Positions 45,274 to 54,353 of a stretch of DNA of 64,000 nt are shown here, in pieces; position 1 is the stretch's first letter; each line of letters starts with the position of its first letter. Origin of the DNA: Lachnospiraceae bacterium (GTDB lineage: Bacteria > Bacillota > Clostridia > Lachnospirales > Lachnospiraceae); the NCBI GenBank assembly GCA_022769625.1, contig JALEJP010000039.1, positions 39,211 through 103,210 on the forward strand, read 5' to 3'. The notes beneath the pieces are model-generated. The model was not told where the DNA came from, ran no database searches, and saw only the letters and a list, made by a program, of their open reading frames with translations. The position numbers and the translations under genes were made by a program.

Positions 45274-47235
45274 TCACCCCTGCTGTGTCATGTTCAAAAA
45301 GTCCTCTTCTGATATAATGGGTATTCCAAGTTCCCTGGCTTTTTTATTTTTCGAAGTGGTAGAAGTGGTATCGTTGTTGATCAGGTAGCTGGTTTTTGAT
45401 GTAACCGTTCCCGTCACCTTTCCGCCCTTCTCCTCGATCAGCGCCTTGAGCTCATTCCGGTTGGTAAAATGAGCCAGGCTGCCTGTAATCACGAAATTCA
45501 TCCCGGCAAAAGACTGATCCGCCTGCTCCGGCACATAGGTTTCTATCTCAAGCTCCTCCAGGAGATCATCCAGCTGACGGCTTTTCTCTCCGTCACGGAA
45601 AAACTCAGCCACAGCGGCACCAATCACGTCACCGATGCCGTCCACCCGGGCCATCTCCTGTGCATCTGCCTGCCGGATCCGCTCCAGATCATAGTCAAAA
45701 GCCCGACAGATCATCTTTGCGTTTGCCACACCGATGTTAGGAATCCCCAGACTGTAGATCAACCGTGGAAGTGTGGTATTGCGTGCCCGTCCAATACCGT
45801 TCATCAGCTTGTCATAGGATTTCTCACCGAACCCCTCCATCTCCACGATCTCCTCCCGGTGCCTTTCCAGGCGGAAAATATCTGCAAATTCATGAATGAA
45901 TCCACGTCCGATAAATTTTTCCAGTGTTGCTTCCGACATACCGTCAATATTCATGGCATCACGGCTGACAAACAGGGCAAAGGATTTTATTTTCTTAGCC
46001 TGACACTCCGGATTCGTACAGTACAGAGTTTCCACATCATTCATCTGCTGAATCCGGGTAGCCCCGCCGCACACCGGACAATGCCTTGGAATTTCTATCT
46101 TTCCGCTCCTGGTCAGATTCTCCGCGATCTGAGGTATGATCATATTTGCCTTATAGACCTGCACCACATCCCCAATGCCAAGCTGCAGTGCTTTCAGAAT
46201 ACTGATATTGTGAACGCTGGCACGGCTGACCGTGGTTCCTTCCAGCTCCACCGGTTCAAAAATTGCCACCGGATTGATCAGCCCCGTCCTTGAGGGACTC
46301 CACTCAATGTCCAGCAGGTGCGTATCCCGTATCTCATCTGCCCACTTGAAAGCGAAGGAATCACGGGGGAATTTTGCAGTACGCCCAAGGGAACGGCCAT
46401 AGGCGATATCATCATAGACAGCCACCAGGCCATCCGAGGGAACCGGATTCTCCTCAACCGCCTCTGCAAACCACTTCACCGTATCCTCCAGCGTCTCTGC
46501 AGTTACCATCTTATGCTCTACCACGTCAAAGCCCTGTTCTGCAAGCCATGCAAACTGTTTCTCCCTGGAATTTTCAAAATCAACGCCCTCCGCGCGCACC
46601 AGGGTAAAAGCGTAAAAGCGTACGTGACGTTTTGCCGTGATCTCATTGTTGAGCTGACGCACCGAACCGCTGCAGAGATTACGCGGGTTCTTATATCTGG
46701 CATCCACGTCTGCAATCTCTTCATTAATTTTTTCAAAATCCTTATAGGAAATCACCGCTTCGCCGCGCAGTACCAGTTCCCCGGTATAGGGAATCGTCAG
46801 TGGAATATTCTCAAACACCTTCGCATTGTTCGTGATGACCTCACCGATCTCACCATTTCCACGGGTAACCGCCTTAAAAAGGCTTCCGTCCCGGTAAGTC
46901 AGCACCACCGTCAGACCATCCATCTTCCAGGATAACAGCACCTTCTGATCTCCCACAAAATTCTTCAGGACAGAAACCTCTTTGGTTTTATCAAGAGAAA
47001 GCATCGGCTGTTCGTGGCGTTCCTTTGGAAGCTCATCCAGAACTTCGTATCCCACCTGTCTGGTTGGACTGCCTGCCAGCACCACACCTGTCTCATTTTC
47101 CAGTTGCTGCAGCTCATCATATAGCCGGTCATACTCAAAATTACTCATGATCTCCCGATCTTCCTGATAATATGCTCTGCCGGCTCTGGTCAGAAGGCCG
47201 GTAAGCTCCTTCATCCGCTTCATCTTCTCATCCAT
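45274..47235 (-). CDS. ligA: NAD+-dependent DNA ligase, divergent LigA
   Basis: The 653 residues show all LigA domains: N-terminal Ia region (AYYQEDREIMSNFEYDRLY), adenylation domain with Lys104 in SWKMDGLTV, OB fold, Cys4 zinc finger (CPVCGG...CTNPEC, near 395-419), helix-hairpin-helix repeats and a C-terminal BRCT domain (near 575-650). It joins nicks using NAD+. Two motifs differ from the norm: the residue two before the Lys is Ser where LigA has Glu (ExKxDG), and TRGNG replaces TRGDG. The nearby motif VITNNAKVFENIP is also unusual. It could be a second, specialised ligase. AGGAGGAAAT precedes the ATG; cls follows. Confidence 0.9.
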   Translation of the reverse strand: MDEKMKRMKELTGLLTRAGRAYYQEDREIMSNFEYDRLYDELQQLENETGVVLAGSPTRQVGYEVLDELPKERHEQPMLSLDKTKEVSVLKNFVGDQKVLLSWKMDGLTVVLTYRDGSLFKAVTRGNGEIGEVITNNAKVFENIPLTIPYTGELVLRGEAVISYKDFEKINEEIADVDARYKNPRNLCSGSVRQLNNEITAKRHVRFYAFTLVRAEGVDFENSREKQFAWLAEQGFDVVEHKMVTAETLEDTVKWFAEAVEENPVPSDGLVAVYDDIAYGRSLGRTAKFPRDSFAFKWADEIRDTHLLDIEWSPSRTGLINPVAIFEPVELEGTTVSRASVHNISILKALQLGIGDVVQVYKANMIIPQIAENLTRSGKIEIPRHCPVCGGATRIQQMNDVETLYCTNPECQAKKIKSFALFVSRDAMNIDGMSEATLEKFIGRGFIHEFADIFRLERHREEIVEMEGFGEKSYDKLMNGIGRARNTTLPRLIYSLGIPNIGVANAKMICRAFDYDLERIRQADAQEMARVDGIGDVIGAAVAEFFRDGEKSRQLDDLLEELEIETYVPEQADQSFAGMNFVITGSLAHFTNRNELKALIEEKGGKVTGTVTSKTSYLINNDTTSTTSKNKKARELGIPIISEEDFLNMTQQG

Positions 47236-47272
47236 ATTTCCTCCTCATGGTGCATCTGCAGCACCCATCTTC

Positions 47273-48082
47273 TCAGTTCCGGCTTCCCGTCCTTTCCAGT
47301 TCCGCCCAGAGTTCCCGCATCTCCTTTTCCGTCACATCCCGATATGCCCCTTTGGGCAGATCCCCCAGATGAATATTCATAATGCGCACGCGCACCAGCT
47401 TTATCACCCGGCATCCGCAGTATTCACACATCCGGCGGATCTGCCGGTTCAGTCCCTGGGTCAGTATGATTCGGAAACGATATTTCCCCTCCTTTTTTAC
47501 CTGGCAGGGGCGTGTCACCGCATCCAGAACCGGGATCCCGCCTGCCCGCATTACAGCCAGAAACTCTTCTGTTACCGGTTTGTCAATGGTGACCAGATAT
47601 TCCTTCTCATGATAATTTCCGGCACGCATGATCTTATTCAGAATGTCTCCGTTATTCGTCATAAGCAGAAGGCCTTCCGAGTCCTTATCCAGTCGTCCGA
47701 TGGAAAAAACACGGGTTGGATACTGTAAAACATCCTCCACAGTCACATCGCCCCAGCGTCGGTCTGTAGTGCAGACTACCCCTTCCGGTTTATGAAAAGC
47801 CAGAAGCACCATTTTCTGCTCTCTCCGGCATCTCTTTCCATTCACCCGGATTTCCATGGTATCTGTCACGCGCATCCCGTTTTCGGCCATTTTTCCGTCA
47901 ACTGTCACACGGCCCTCCAGAATCAGCCGGTCTGCTTCCCTCCTGGAACATATGCCCGCTTCACTCAAATATTTATTCAGCCGTACCGGCTGTGCGCAGT
48001 CTCTCTGTTCAAATGCCAGACGCATCTGATTTTCTCTCTGCCTCTTATCTTTTGCCGCTTTCTTTTCCATCTCTTGTCTCAC
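47273..48082 (-). CDS. RluF-type 23S rRNA pseudouridine synthase
   Basis: The 269 residues contain an S4 RNA-binding domain (RLNKYLSEAGICSRREADRLI, about 34-54) and the pseudouridine synthase core with GRLDKDSEGLLLMTN, the catalytic Asp included (about residue 131). The RluB/E/F family modifies 23S rRNA; sequence cannot give the exact position. The start GTG at 48082 has only a weak site, and ATG at 48070 is an alternative. It ends 37 bases before ligA. Confidence 0.9.
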   Translation of the reverse strand: MRQEMEKKAAKDKRQRENQMRLAFEQRDCAQPVRLNKYLSEAGICSRREADRLILEGRVTVDGKMAENGMRVTDTMEIRVNGKRCRREQKMVLLAFHKPEGVVCTTDRRWGDVTVEDVLQYPTRVFSIGRLDKDSEGLLLMTNNGDILNKIMRAGNYHEKEYLVTIDKPVTEEFLAVMRAGGIPVLDAVTRPCQVKKEGKYRFRIILTQGLNRQIRRMCEYCGCRVIKLVRVRIMNIHLGDLPKGAYRDVTEKEMRELWAELERTGSRN

Positions 48083-48137
48083 TTTTCGCCCCTGCTCTCA
48101 AAAATATACTACAGTATAACACGTTGTTCCCCCGCAA

Positions 48138-48572
48138 TCAACAATACGTCTTTAGAATCTGGATGCTCTTTTCCTCAAAATCAAGAAATTCTTCCGCCAG
48201 TTCGCAGGATGCCTTTCCACATACCTGCATCCTTCGCACCGCCTGTTCCATATCCTGTCTGCGGTTTTCCTCATCCCGTGCCAGCATCCCTGCCACATAG
48301 CCCGTGTTCACATTCCAGGCGGTTCTCGCCTGAAGGATTCCCCAGCGCCTTGCGCGTTCCAGCACAGAGACAGGTACCGGCACAATTCCCGTATTTAAAA
48401 GCTGTACACTTGCCTGTTCCTTCAGTCTGGAATACCCCACTGCCTGCCGGTTCAGCTCCAGAGCCAGTTCCCTGTCATATACTTTTCCAAGCATCATGTG
48501 AATGTCCTGCAAAGATTCTGTACTTTTGTGTACAATACATTCCAGAAGCTTCTGTTCGGAATAAGAAACCAT
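48138..48572 (-). CDS. Hypothetical protein, 144 residues
   Basis: I do not recognise this protein. It is mostly helical and charged (YSEQKLLECIVHKSTESLQD; RRQDMEQAVRRM) without membrane segment, signal peptide or known motif. Start taken at 48572 (fourth codon of the longest frame) because AGGAGG stands ten bases before it and overlaps the earlier ATG. It lies between the SH3 gene terminator and the RluF-type gene. Confidence 0.65.
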   Translation of the reverse strand: MVSYSEQKLLECIVHKSTESLQDIHMMLGKVYDRELALELNRQAVGYSRLKEQASVQLLNTGIVPVPVSVLERARRWGILQARTAWNVNTGYVAGMLARDEENRRQDMEQAVRRMQVCGKASCELAEEFLDFEEKSIQILKTYC

Positions 48573-48690
48573 TTCTGCCATCCCTCCTTATCGCCAGGCC
48601 GACGCATTCGTCTCTTTTTTCTGCCTGCACAGATTGACGGATTGCCGCACAGCCTGTACCTTAGCATATGCAGAAATGGAAAACGGTATA

Positions 48691-48727
48691 CAAAAACACC
48701 CTCCGGTCAGTTCCGAAGGATGTTTTC
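48691..48727 (-). terminator. Terminator after the SH3 gene
   Basis: ACATCCTTCGG and CCGGAGGGTGT pair across a six-base loop, followed by TTTTTG. It is about 24 bases past the stop. Confidence 0.85.
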
Positions 48728-48750
48728 TTCCTTTTCCATCACAATATCAT

Positions 48751-49665
48751 TTACTGTGAAACGTCTTTCAGATATTCATTTAAAACGTAACCGGTTGCTT
48801 CCCCGTACTTAATCTCGGCCCATCCATTATCCAGAACCCGGACACGTGTCACACGATCGCCAACATCAAGCATACCGATAATCTCTGCATCCTCTCTGGA
48901 ATCGGAGCGCACATTCAGCACATCGGTAGCTTCCACTACCTGGTTGACTTCCACTCCTGCATCGGACGCATCCGGAATCGTAATCTCCGTCTCAGGCTCA
49001 TCCAGCCCCTGAATAATCTCACGCAGCTGATCGTTGTTTGAAATAATGTCCTGATACTTGTCATTTACTTCCATGATCAGATCCTGTACATCAGAATCCT
49101 GTGTCACATCTTCAATATACTCCTTCGTTGCATCATCTGCCTGCTGATCGGCTACGATCAGTTCACCCTGCTCATTCGTCTTGAGATACAGGCGGGTCAC
49201 ACTCGGCACCAGCTCCTCCACATCTGCAACTTTCGCCTCATAATAGGCAAATACCACATAGGATCCCTCTGCCGGACCTTTTTTGGAGTAAACTGCAATG
49301 TTATTGTAACTCGAAATGATCGAGCTCTGAATCTTCTGTTTATCGGTATCTGTCAGAGACTCCACCATATTTTCCAGGGTCTCCATATCTTTACTGCCCA
49401 TCGCCGTATAATACTTCTGCACTGCTTCCAGTACTGCCGCATCATTTTCCGTCAACGGTTCTTCACTTTCGGTCTGTTCCTCTGTCCCGGTTTCTTTGCC
49501 GGTTTCCACAAGCTCATTTCTGGTTTCGGCATCCTTACCTTTGCTGCCGCTTCCTCCGCCTGCAAGTTTTACCGCAAACACTGCTATGATGAGTACCAGA
49601 ACGATCGCCAGTCCCAGTAAAACATATCTCAGATTGTCTGACAGCCATTCTCTAAAGCCACCCAA
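48751..49665 (-). CDS. Membrane-anchored protein with SH3 domain
   Basis: The 304-residue protein has one membrane helix (about residues 13-35) with a short inside part, a long acidic stretch, and a C-terminal bacterial SH3 domain (about 240-300: TDVLNVRSDSREDAEIIGMLDVGDRVTRV), a fold that binds peptidoglycan or its peptides. Start is TTG at 49665, because GGAGG at 49674-49678 stands eight bases away and the protein then begins MGGFREWLSDN; an ATG at 49680 lacks a site. It follows tRNA-Arg, whose T-tract leads into the leader. Confidence 0.85.
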   Translation of the reverse strand: MGGFREWLSDNLRYVLLGLAIVLVLIIAVFAVKLAGGGSGSKGKDAETRNELVETGKETGTEEQTESEEPLTENDAAVLEAVQKYYTAMGSKDMETLENMVESLTDTDKQKIQSSIISSYNNIAVYSKKGPAEGSYVVFAYYEAKVADVEELVPSVTRLYLKTNEQGELIVADQQADDATKEYIEDVTQDSDVQDLIMEVNDKYQDIISNNDQLREIIQGLDEPETEITIPDASDAGVEVNQVVEATDVLNVRSDSREDAEIIGMLDVGDRVTRVRVLDNGWAEIKYGEATGYVLNEYLKDVSQ

Positions 49666-49711
49666 TATTTTTACCTCCATTTGCTGTTGCGGATTTCTTT
49701 TCGCAAAAAAA

Positions 49712-49784
49712 CGCACCTGGAGGGATTCGAACCCCCGCCACATGGTACCGGAAACCATTGCTCTATCCCCTGAGCTACAGGTGC
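49712..49784 (-). tRNA. tRNA-Arg, anticodon CCG
   Basis: The cloverleaf is complete: acceptor GCACCTG/CAGGTGC with discriminator G, D arm GCTC...GAGC, anticodon stem ATGGT/ACCAT around loop TTCCGGT (anticodon CCG, reads CGG), and T arm with TTCGAAT. No CCA is encoded. Seven T follow directly. It precedes the SH3 gene on the same strand. Confidence 0.97.
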
Positions 49785-49965
49785 AAGTTTTTACCTATAG
49801 AATATGCCGCACATACTCATGTAAAATCTCCCGTTTGGAAAATTCTTATCTATCATAACATAAATGTTTTAAAAAGTAAAGCAAAATGCGCAGAAGATCA
49901 GAACCCATGCCAAAACCGTCCTGTCAAAGGGTCAAAAAAACACGGGCGAAACCATACGCCGTCTT

Positions 49966-50860
49966 TCAGACAGCCAGGAAAAGGTGGTGTTTTCGGGCGT
50001 TGTAGCAGTAAACACGATCCGACAGAACCTCCTCCGGCAGCACCTGCGTACAGTTAATATCATGCACCATAGCCGAAAGCTTCTCCGGCTCCGGTGCCAG
50101 TTTCTGCGGAACCAGGATACATTCGTGGATACTGCTCGGCAGAACATAGAAACTGTCCCCCATCACCGCTGCCGCATCGGAAAGTACACTGTCATATAAA
50201 ATCCCGCAGGCCCCAAGCTGTCTCTTTTCATTGGTCAGTACATACATAGGAAGTTTGTCAAGCGGATAGAAATGAATCTCTTCTTCTGTCAGCATCTCAG
50301 ACAGAATCTCCCTCATATCGCAGACGCGGCAGGGCAGCAGTTTCTTTGTATTTTCCCGTGCTATCTGATAAAGCGTATCCCCGTCCACATCCCAGAATCT
50401 CAAATGATCCCTTCCTATGGTTACGGTACCGCTGCCGAATGATTGATCTTCCAGCATAACATAGAACACGATTGCCAGATCCAGATACGGAACAAAGGGA
50501 ATCCGCTCAAGCAGCTCCCTGTTTTTCTCCCGGTTGATCACCCGGCACAGGATCCGGTTCCGTATCTCGGAAAAACACGCAAACATCCCGGCATCAAAGG
50601 AGACCTGTGTCAGGCATCTTTGATACAGCCTGCAGATCTGCTCTGCAATCTTTTCAAGCTCCATGCCTTCTCTGCTGGCACGGAAGTATTCCTCCAGGTA
50701 GACAGCCGGAGAAACGTTCTTTCCTTTTTCTGAGATCAGAAAACAGTCCCGGTGAATGCCATTATTTTTCGTAATGCGATGATATTCCACAAATACTGCC
50801 TCCCCCAGGCAGCTCTGCAGTTTTTTTCTGAAGCTGATTTACAAATTCATTATAATCCAA
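49966..50860 (-). pseudogene. DUF5688-family protein, reading frame broken at a run of seven A
   Basis: A 274-codon frame (49966-50790 and upstream codons) matches the DUF5688 family of Clostridia. Its N-terminus lies in another frame: TTG at 50860, with AAAGGA upstream, gives MDYNEFVNQLQKK, then seven A at 50821-50827, after which the good frame continues LQSCLGEAVFVEYHRI. With six A the two parts join into a normal start. So the gene is either interrupted, a sequencing slip, or read by slippage at the A7 run. The family has no known function. Promoter boxes lie at 50951-50979. Confidence 0.75.
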
Positions 50861-50950
50861 AGTATAATCCTTTCCTGCAAATGCAGGCAGATCTGTTTCA
50901 AATGGGAACCTTGTGTGAATACACAGATAAATGAGAAAATGTATGGTTAC

Positions 50951-50979
50951 ATATTATCATATCATTGCTCATATTGCAA
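50951..50979 (-). promoter_or_regulatory. Promoter of the DUF5688 gene
   Basis: TTGCAA and TAATAT are separated by 17 bases on the minus strand, about 90 bases before the TTG start. Confidence 0.65.
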
Positions 50980-51023
50980 GTCCTTTATCAGGAACCAGAA
51001 GATTATTCCACTCCTGCATCAAA

Positions 51024-51078
51024 GCGAAAAAGCCGCCGTATGTGCATCTCTTTTACCTCACACATACGGCGGCTTTTC
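51024..51078 (-). terminator. Terminator after the secreted-protein gene
   Basis: AAAGCCGCCGTATGTG and CACATACGGCGGCTTT form a 16-base stem around a loop of about 15 bases, followed by TTTTTC. It ends the gene at 51088-51897 and shields the DUF5688 promoter. Confidence 0.88.
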
Positions 51079-51087
51079 AACGGTATC

Positions 51088-51897
51088 TTATTTCATCATC
51101 CATTTGATGGTGTATACACCGGATGCTTTTTTATTGCTGCTGTAATCGGAACGTACCGCTTTGATATAATAGGTACCCGGTTTGATCTTTGCTTTCTTCT
51201 TGCTGAAGTAACCGCTGACACTGTAATACTGATTGGCTCCGCTCTTGATGGATCCAAGACGGGTTCCCTTGGGATAGCTTGGACCGTAAACATAGAATTC
51301 AATATAGCCGTTGGCCTCAACCGAGATATTCAGCTGCAGCTTTTTGCTCTTTGTCATCTTAAACTTGAACCAGTCGGCCTTCTTTGCCTTTTCTCCCGCC
51401 GGCATAACACCGGTTATGGTTTTCTTGTGTTTGATCGTGGTGGCTTTTTTCTTAGAAGCACCGCCCTTGTCAGCCATATTCTGCAAAGCTGCGGATACCA
51501 CATAATTTTTCTGGTTCTTAACCTGCAGATAATAGATTCCAGGTTTCACACCATAAGTGGCCACATCATCACCGCTCACATAGGAGCTGCTGTACTCGAT
51601 GGGCTGTTTTTTGCTGTTGCACAGCACCACGCTTAACCCCCACTGATTTCCGTAATCACTGAAACTGGCTCCCGCAACAACCAGAGCTCCGGATTTGTTA
51701 ACGGTAAGTTTGTGATAGACAACGGTATTATAATCCGGCATCCTTCCCGTATAAACGTATGCGCCCTTGCCATTCGGTACCAGCTCCACATCCAGGCTGC
51801 CTGCTGCCAGAGTGGGCACTCCCATCATCAGAATCATCACAAACGCAGCTGCCAGAGTCACAAACATACGTTTTCCGATTGTTTCTCTTTTTTTCAT
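51088..51897 (-). CDS. Secreted protein with pre-peptidase-C-like repeats
   Basis: The 269-residue protein has a signal peptide (MKKRETIGKR, hydrophobic to about 28, cleavage near ANA/LAA). The body is rich in Lys, Tyr and Gly and contains two similar segments (GIYYLQVKNQKNYVV and GTYYIKAVRSDYS) with beta-strand pattern as in PPC-type domains of secreted bacterial proteins. I infer an extracellular, possibly adhesive, role. ATG at 51897 (third codon of the frame) gives the better ribosome site spacing (GGAG, seven bases). It ends at a strong terminator. Confidence 0.72.
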   Translation of the reverse strand: MKKRETIGKRMFVTLAAAFVMILMMGVPTLAAGSLDVELVPNGKGAYVYTGRMPDYNTVVYHKLTVNKSGALVVAGASFSDYGNQWGLSVVLCNSKKQPIEYSSSYVSGDDVATYGVKPGIYYLQVKNQKNYVVSAALQNMADKGGASKKKATTIKHKKTITGVMPAGEKAKKADWFKFKMTKSKKLQLNISVEANGYIEFYVYGPSYPKGTRLGSIKSGANQYYSVSGYFSKKKAKIKPGTYYIKAVRSDYSSNKKASGVYTIKWMMK

Positions 51898-51993
51898 TTT
51901 CATTCTCCTTCCTTTTTAAAAGACTGATTTTGTTATGTCCAGCATACCACATTTATGCAGATGGAACAACCAATAATTGCAATGCGATCGTTT

Positions 51994-52033
51994 AAATAAA
52001 AGACCGCTGCGGAAACTGTACTCCGCAGCGGCA
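51994..52033 (-). terminator. Terminator after efp
   Basis: GCCGCTGCGGA pairs with TCCGCAGCGGT across an eight-base loop, followed by CTTTTATTT. Confidence 0.88.
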
Positions 52034-52080
52034 AATGATGCTTCCCATTTCCGGATCCATCGTATCCGGCATCCACATAC

Positions 52081-52638
52081 TTATACTCGCGACAGATACT
52101 CACCTGTTCTGGTGTCGATCTTGATCTTGTCACCACGCTCTACGAACAGAGGCACATTTACGTTTGCTCCTGTCTCAACAGTGGCCGGCTTGGTAGCGCC
52201 CTGTGCGGTATCTCCTTTGAAGCCCGGCTCTGTCTCTGTGATCTCAAGCTCTACAAACAGAGGCGGCTCAACCGCAAATACGTCACCGTTGATGGAACAT
52301 ACTTTAACCATCTCATTGTCTTTTACAAATTTCAGTGCGTCGCCGATGGTCTCCTGGTTCAGAGCAACCTGATCGTAGGTCTCCACGTTCATAAAGTAGA
52401 ACAAATCACCATCGTTATAAAGATACTGCATATCGACTCTGTCAATACGAGCCTGCGGGAATTTCTCGGTAGGACGGAAGGTTTTTTCCACAACGCCGCC
52501 GTTTACAATATTTTTCAGCTTTGTGCGGACGAAAGCTGCTCCTTTACCTGGTTTCACATGCTGGAACTCAAGAATCTGATATACTGTTCCGTCAATCTCC
52601 AGCGTAATACCGTTTTTAAAATCTCCTGCTGATACCAT
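52081..52638 (-). CDS. efp: Elongation factor P
   Basis: The 185-residue protein has the KOW-like and two OB domains of EF-P, which relieves ribosome stalling at proline runs. Lys32 in KPGKGAAF is the residue modified in other bacteria (for example by 5-aminopentanol in Bacillus). ATG follows AAGGAGGAAAATC. It has its own promoter (52725-52753) and terminator; the Xaa-Pro aminopeptidase gene is upstream. Confidence 0.98.
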   Translation of the reverse strand: MVSAGDFKNGITLEIDGTVYQILEFQHVKPGKGAAFVRTKLKNIVNGGVVEKTFRPTEKFPQARIDRVDMQYLYNDGDLFYFMNVETYDQVALNQETIGDALKFVKDNEMVKVCSINGDVFAVEPPLFVELEITETEPGFKGDTAQGATKPATVETGANVNVPLFVERGDKIKIDTRTGEYLSRV

Positions 52639-52724
52639 CTGATTTTCCTCCTTATTTTTGAAACGGACATTCGCAATCCGCTTACAGCCATTCTTTTATC
52701 GCCTGTCCGCATAATCTCTTTCTA

Positions 52725-52753
52725 ATTCTATAATAAAGTGTTTCATTTTTCAA
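52725..52753 (-). promoter_or_regulatory. Promoter of efp
   Basis: TTGAAA and TAGAAT are 17 bases apart on the minus strand, 87 bases before the efp ATG. The leader between can form a small hairpin (CGGACA...TGTCCG). Confidence 0.7.
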
Positions 52754-52782
52754 CTATTTTTTACAGAAAACCATGGTATTGA

Positions 52783-53847
52783 TCACAGTTCAATCAGCTG
52801 CTTCGGGGAACCTGTCAGATTTTTACAGCCATTTTCTGTGATTACAACCAGATCCTCAATGCGTACGCCTCCAAATCCCGGCACGTAAATTCCCGGTTCC
52901 ACCGTCATGGTCACATTTTCTCTGAGTACATCCTCACACTTCGGCGACAGACGCGGTTCCTCATGGATGAACAGTCCCACACTGTGGCCCAGTCCATGTC
53001 CAAAGCAGTCTCCGTATCCGGCCTGTTCAATGATCCCCCGTGCCACTGCATCCACCTCACGGCCCGTCCTTCCTGCGCGCAGCACCGCAAGGGCAGCCAT
53101 CTGGGCTTCCAGGACGATCCGGTAGATTTCTTTCTGTTTTTCATCTGCACGTCCTACCACCACCGTCCTTGTCATGTCGGAACAATATCCCTGATACCGG
53201 CATCCGAAATCCATGGTCACAAAATCTCCCATCTCCAGCTTTTTCGCTGAAGGAATCGCATGGGGCATGGCAGAATGCAGACCGGAAGCCACAATCGTAT
53301 CAAAGCTGTTGCCCTCCGCTCCCAGCTCCCGCATATAGTAGTCCAGCTTCGCCGCCAGTGAAAGCTCTGTGACACCGGGGCGGATATCGTCAAGAATACG
53401 CTGAAATGCCAGATCTCCGATCTGCTCCGCTTTCGCGATCCGCTCAAGCTCTTTCGATGTCTTGATGCAGCGCAGGTGGTTTACACTTTCTCCAAGCCCC
53501 ACCCAGTCTGCCTGCGGACATTTGTCACGGATACGGACAAAGTCTGCATAAACAAGCTGGGTATCCTCAAATCCGATCCTCTGTACGCGATCCTTTTCCA
53601 TCAGACCGGAAATCACATCTCCATAGCCCTGATTCGAATTGATCTCCACCACTTCGAAATCCGGTGCTTCTTCCCTGGCCTGCGTGGTGTAGCGGGAATC
53701 CGTCATCAGGATCCTGTGTTTTTCTGACAGATAAAGGTAACCGGTTGCTCCGCAGAAACCACTGTGATAGCGCATATTACAGCCGTCCGACAGAAGGATG
53801 GCATCCAGTTTTTTCTCTTTCCGTAATTCCATTATGCTCTCTTTCAT
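52783..53847 (-). CDS. Xaa-Pro aminopeptidase (M24 family)
   Basis: The 354-residue M24B metallopeptidase removes N-terminal residues next to proline. The C-terminal pita-bread domain holds the metal ligands in MDFGCRYQGYCSDMTRT, GHGLGHSVGLFIHEEP, and TVEPGIY. The ATG overlaps the end of the HAD gene by four bases, so the two are coupled. Its function with proline residues next to efp is a fitting neighbourhood, as these genes often neighbour in Firmicutes. Confidence 0.94.
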   Translation of the reverse strand: MKESIMELRKEKKLDAILLSDGCNMRYHSGFCGATGYLYLSEKHRILMTDSRYTTQAREEAPDFEVVEINSNQGYGDVISGLMEKDRVQRIGFEDTQLVYADFVRIRDKCPQADWVGLGESVNHLRCIKTSKELERIAKAEQIGDLAFQRILDDIRPGVTELSLAAKLDYYMRELGAEGNSFDTIVASGLHSAMPHAIPSAKKLEMGDFVTMDFGCRYQGYCSDMTRTVVVGRADEKQKEIYRIVLEAQMAALAVLRAGRTGREVDAVARGIIEQAGYGDCFGHGLGHSVGLFIHEEPRLSPKCEDVLRENVTMTVEPGIYVPGFGGVRIEDLVVITENGCKNLTGSPKQLIEL

Positions 53848-54350
53848 TTCGTTTTCCTGTCTTTCTCATAAAAATATAATACGATCCGCTCCAGATAGCG
53901 CTTCAGCACGATCTGAATCTCTTCTTTCGGATGAATCGGTTTTACAAGGATCGTGTGCATCCCTGCACGTTTGGCGCCCCATACATCCGTAAACAGCTGA
54001 TCCCCCACAAACAGTGCATTCCTGGGGGTACAGCCCATCATCTCCATAGCCTTCCTGTAATTTCTGGTGGAAGGCTTGTGTGCATCCTCAATATACTTTC
54101 CCTGGATCGCATCTGCAAAGGGTTTGACACGCGGAAGCTGGTTGTTTGAGATCACACAGTAATCCATGCCGATCTTACGCAGATGTTCAAACAGGCGCAG
54201 CGCCCGTGCATCGGCCGGTGCGCCGTGAGGCACAAGCGTATTGTCGATATCAAACAGTACGCCCCGGTATCCTTCCTGCGCCAGTTTATCAAAATCAATA
54301 CAATAGGTCGAATCCAGATATTCATCCGGATAAAAACGTTCCACTAACAT
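53844..54350 (-). CDS. YqeG-family HAD phosphatase
   Basis: This 168-residue HAD IIIA protein has motif I DIDNTLVPHG (about residues 34-43), motif II VISNNQ, and motif III-IV FVGDQLFTDVWGAKRAG. YqeG members are conserved in Firmicutes; the substrate is not known. It starts 3 bases after the patatin gene and overlaps the aminopeptidase gene, so it is in a three-gene operon. Confidence 0.9.
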   Translation of the reverse strand: MLVERFYPDEYLDSTYCIDFDKLAQEGYRGVLFDIDNTLVPHGAPADARALRLFEHLRKIGMDYCVISNNQLPRVKPFADAIQGKYIEDAHKPSTRNYRKAMEMMGCTPRNALFVGDQLFTDVWGAKRAGMHTILVKPIHPKEEIQIVLKRYLERIVLYFYEKDRKTK

Positions 54351-54353
54351 ACT

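Noticed and set aside
52668..52682. 15-base identity with 718-732 (AGCGGATTGCGAATG) in the efp leader
   Set aside because: A few 15-base matches are expected by chance between all pairs of positions in a 64-kb window, so this is not evidence of a third repeat family.
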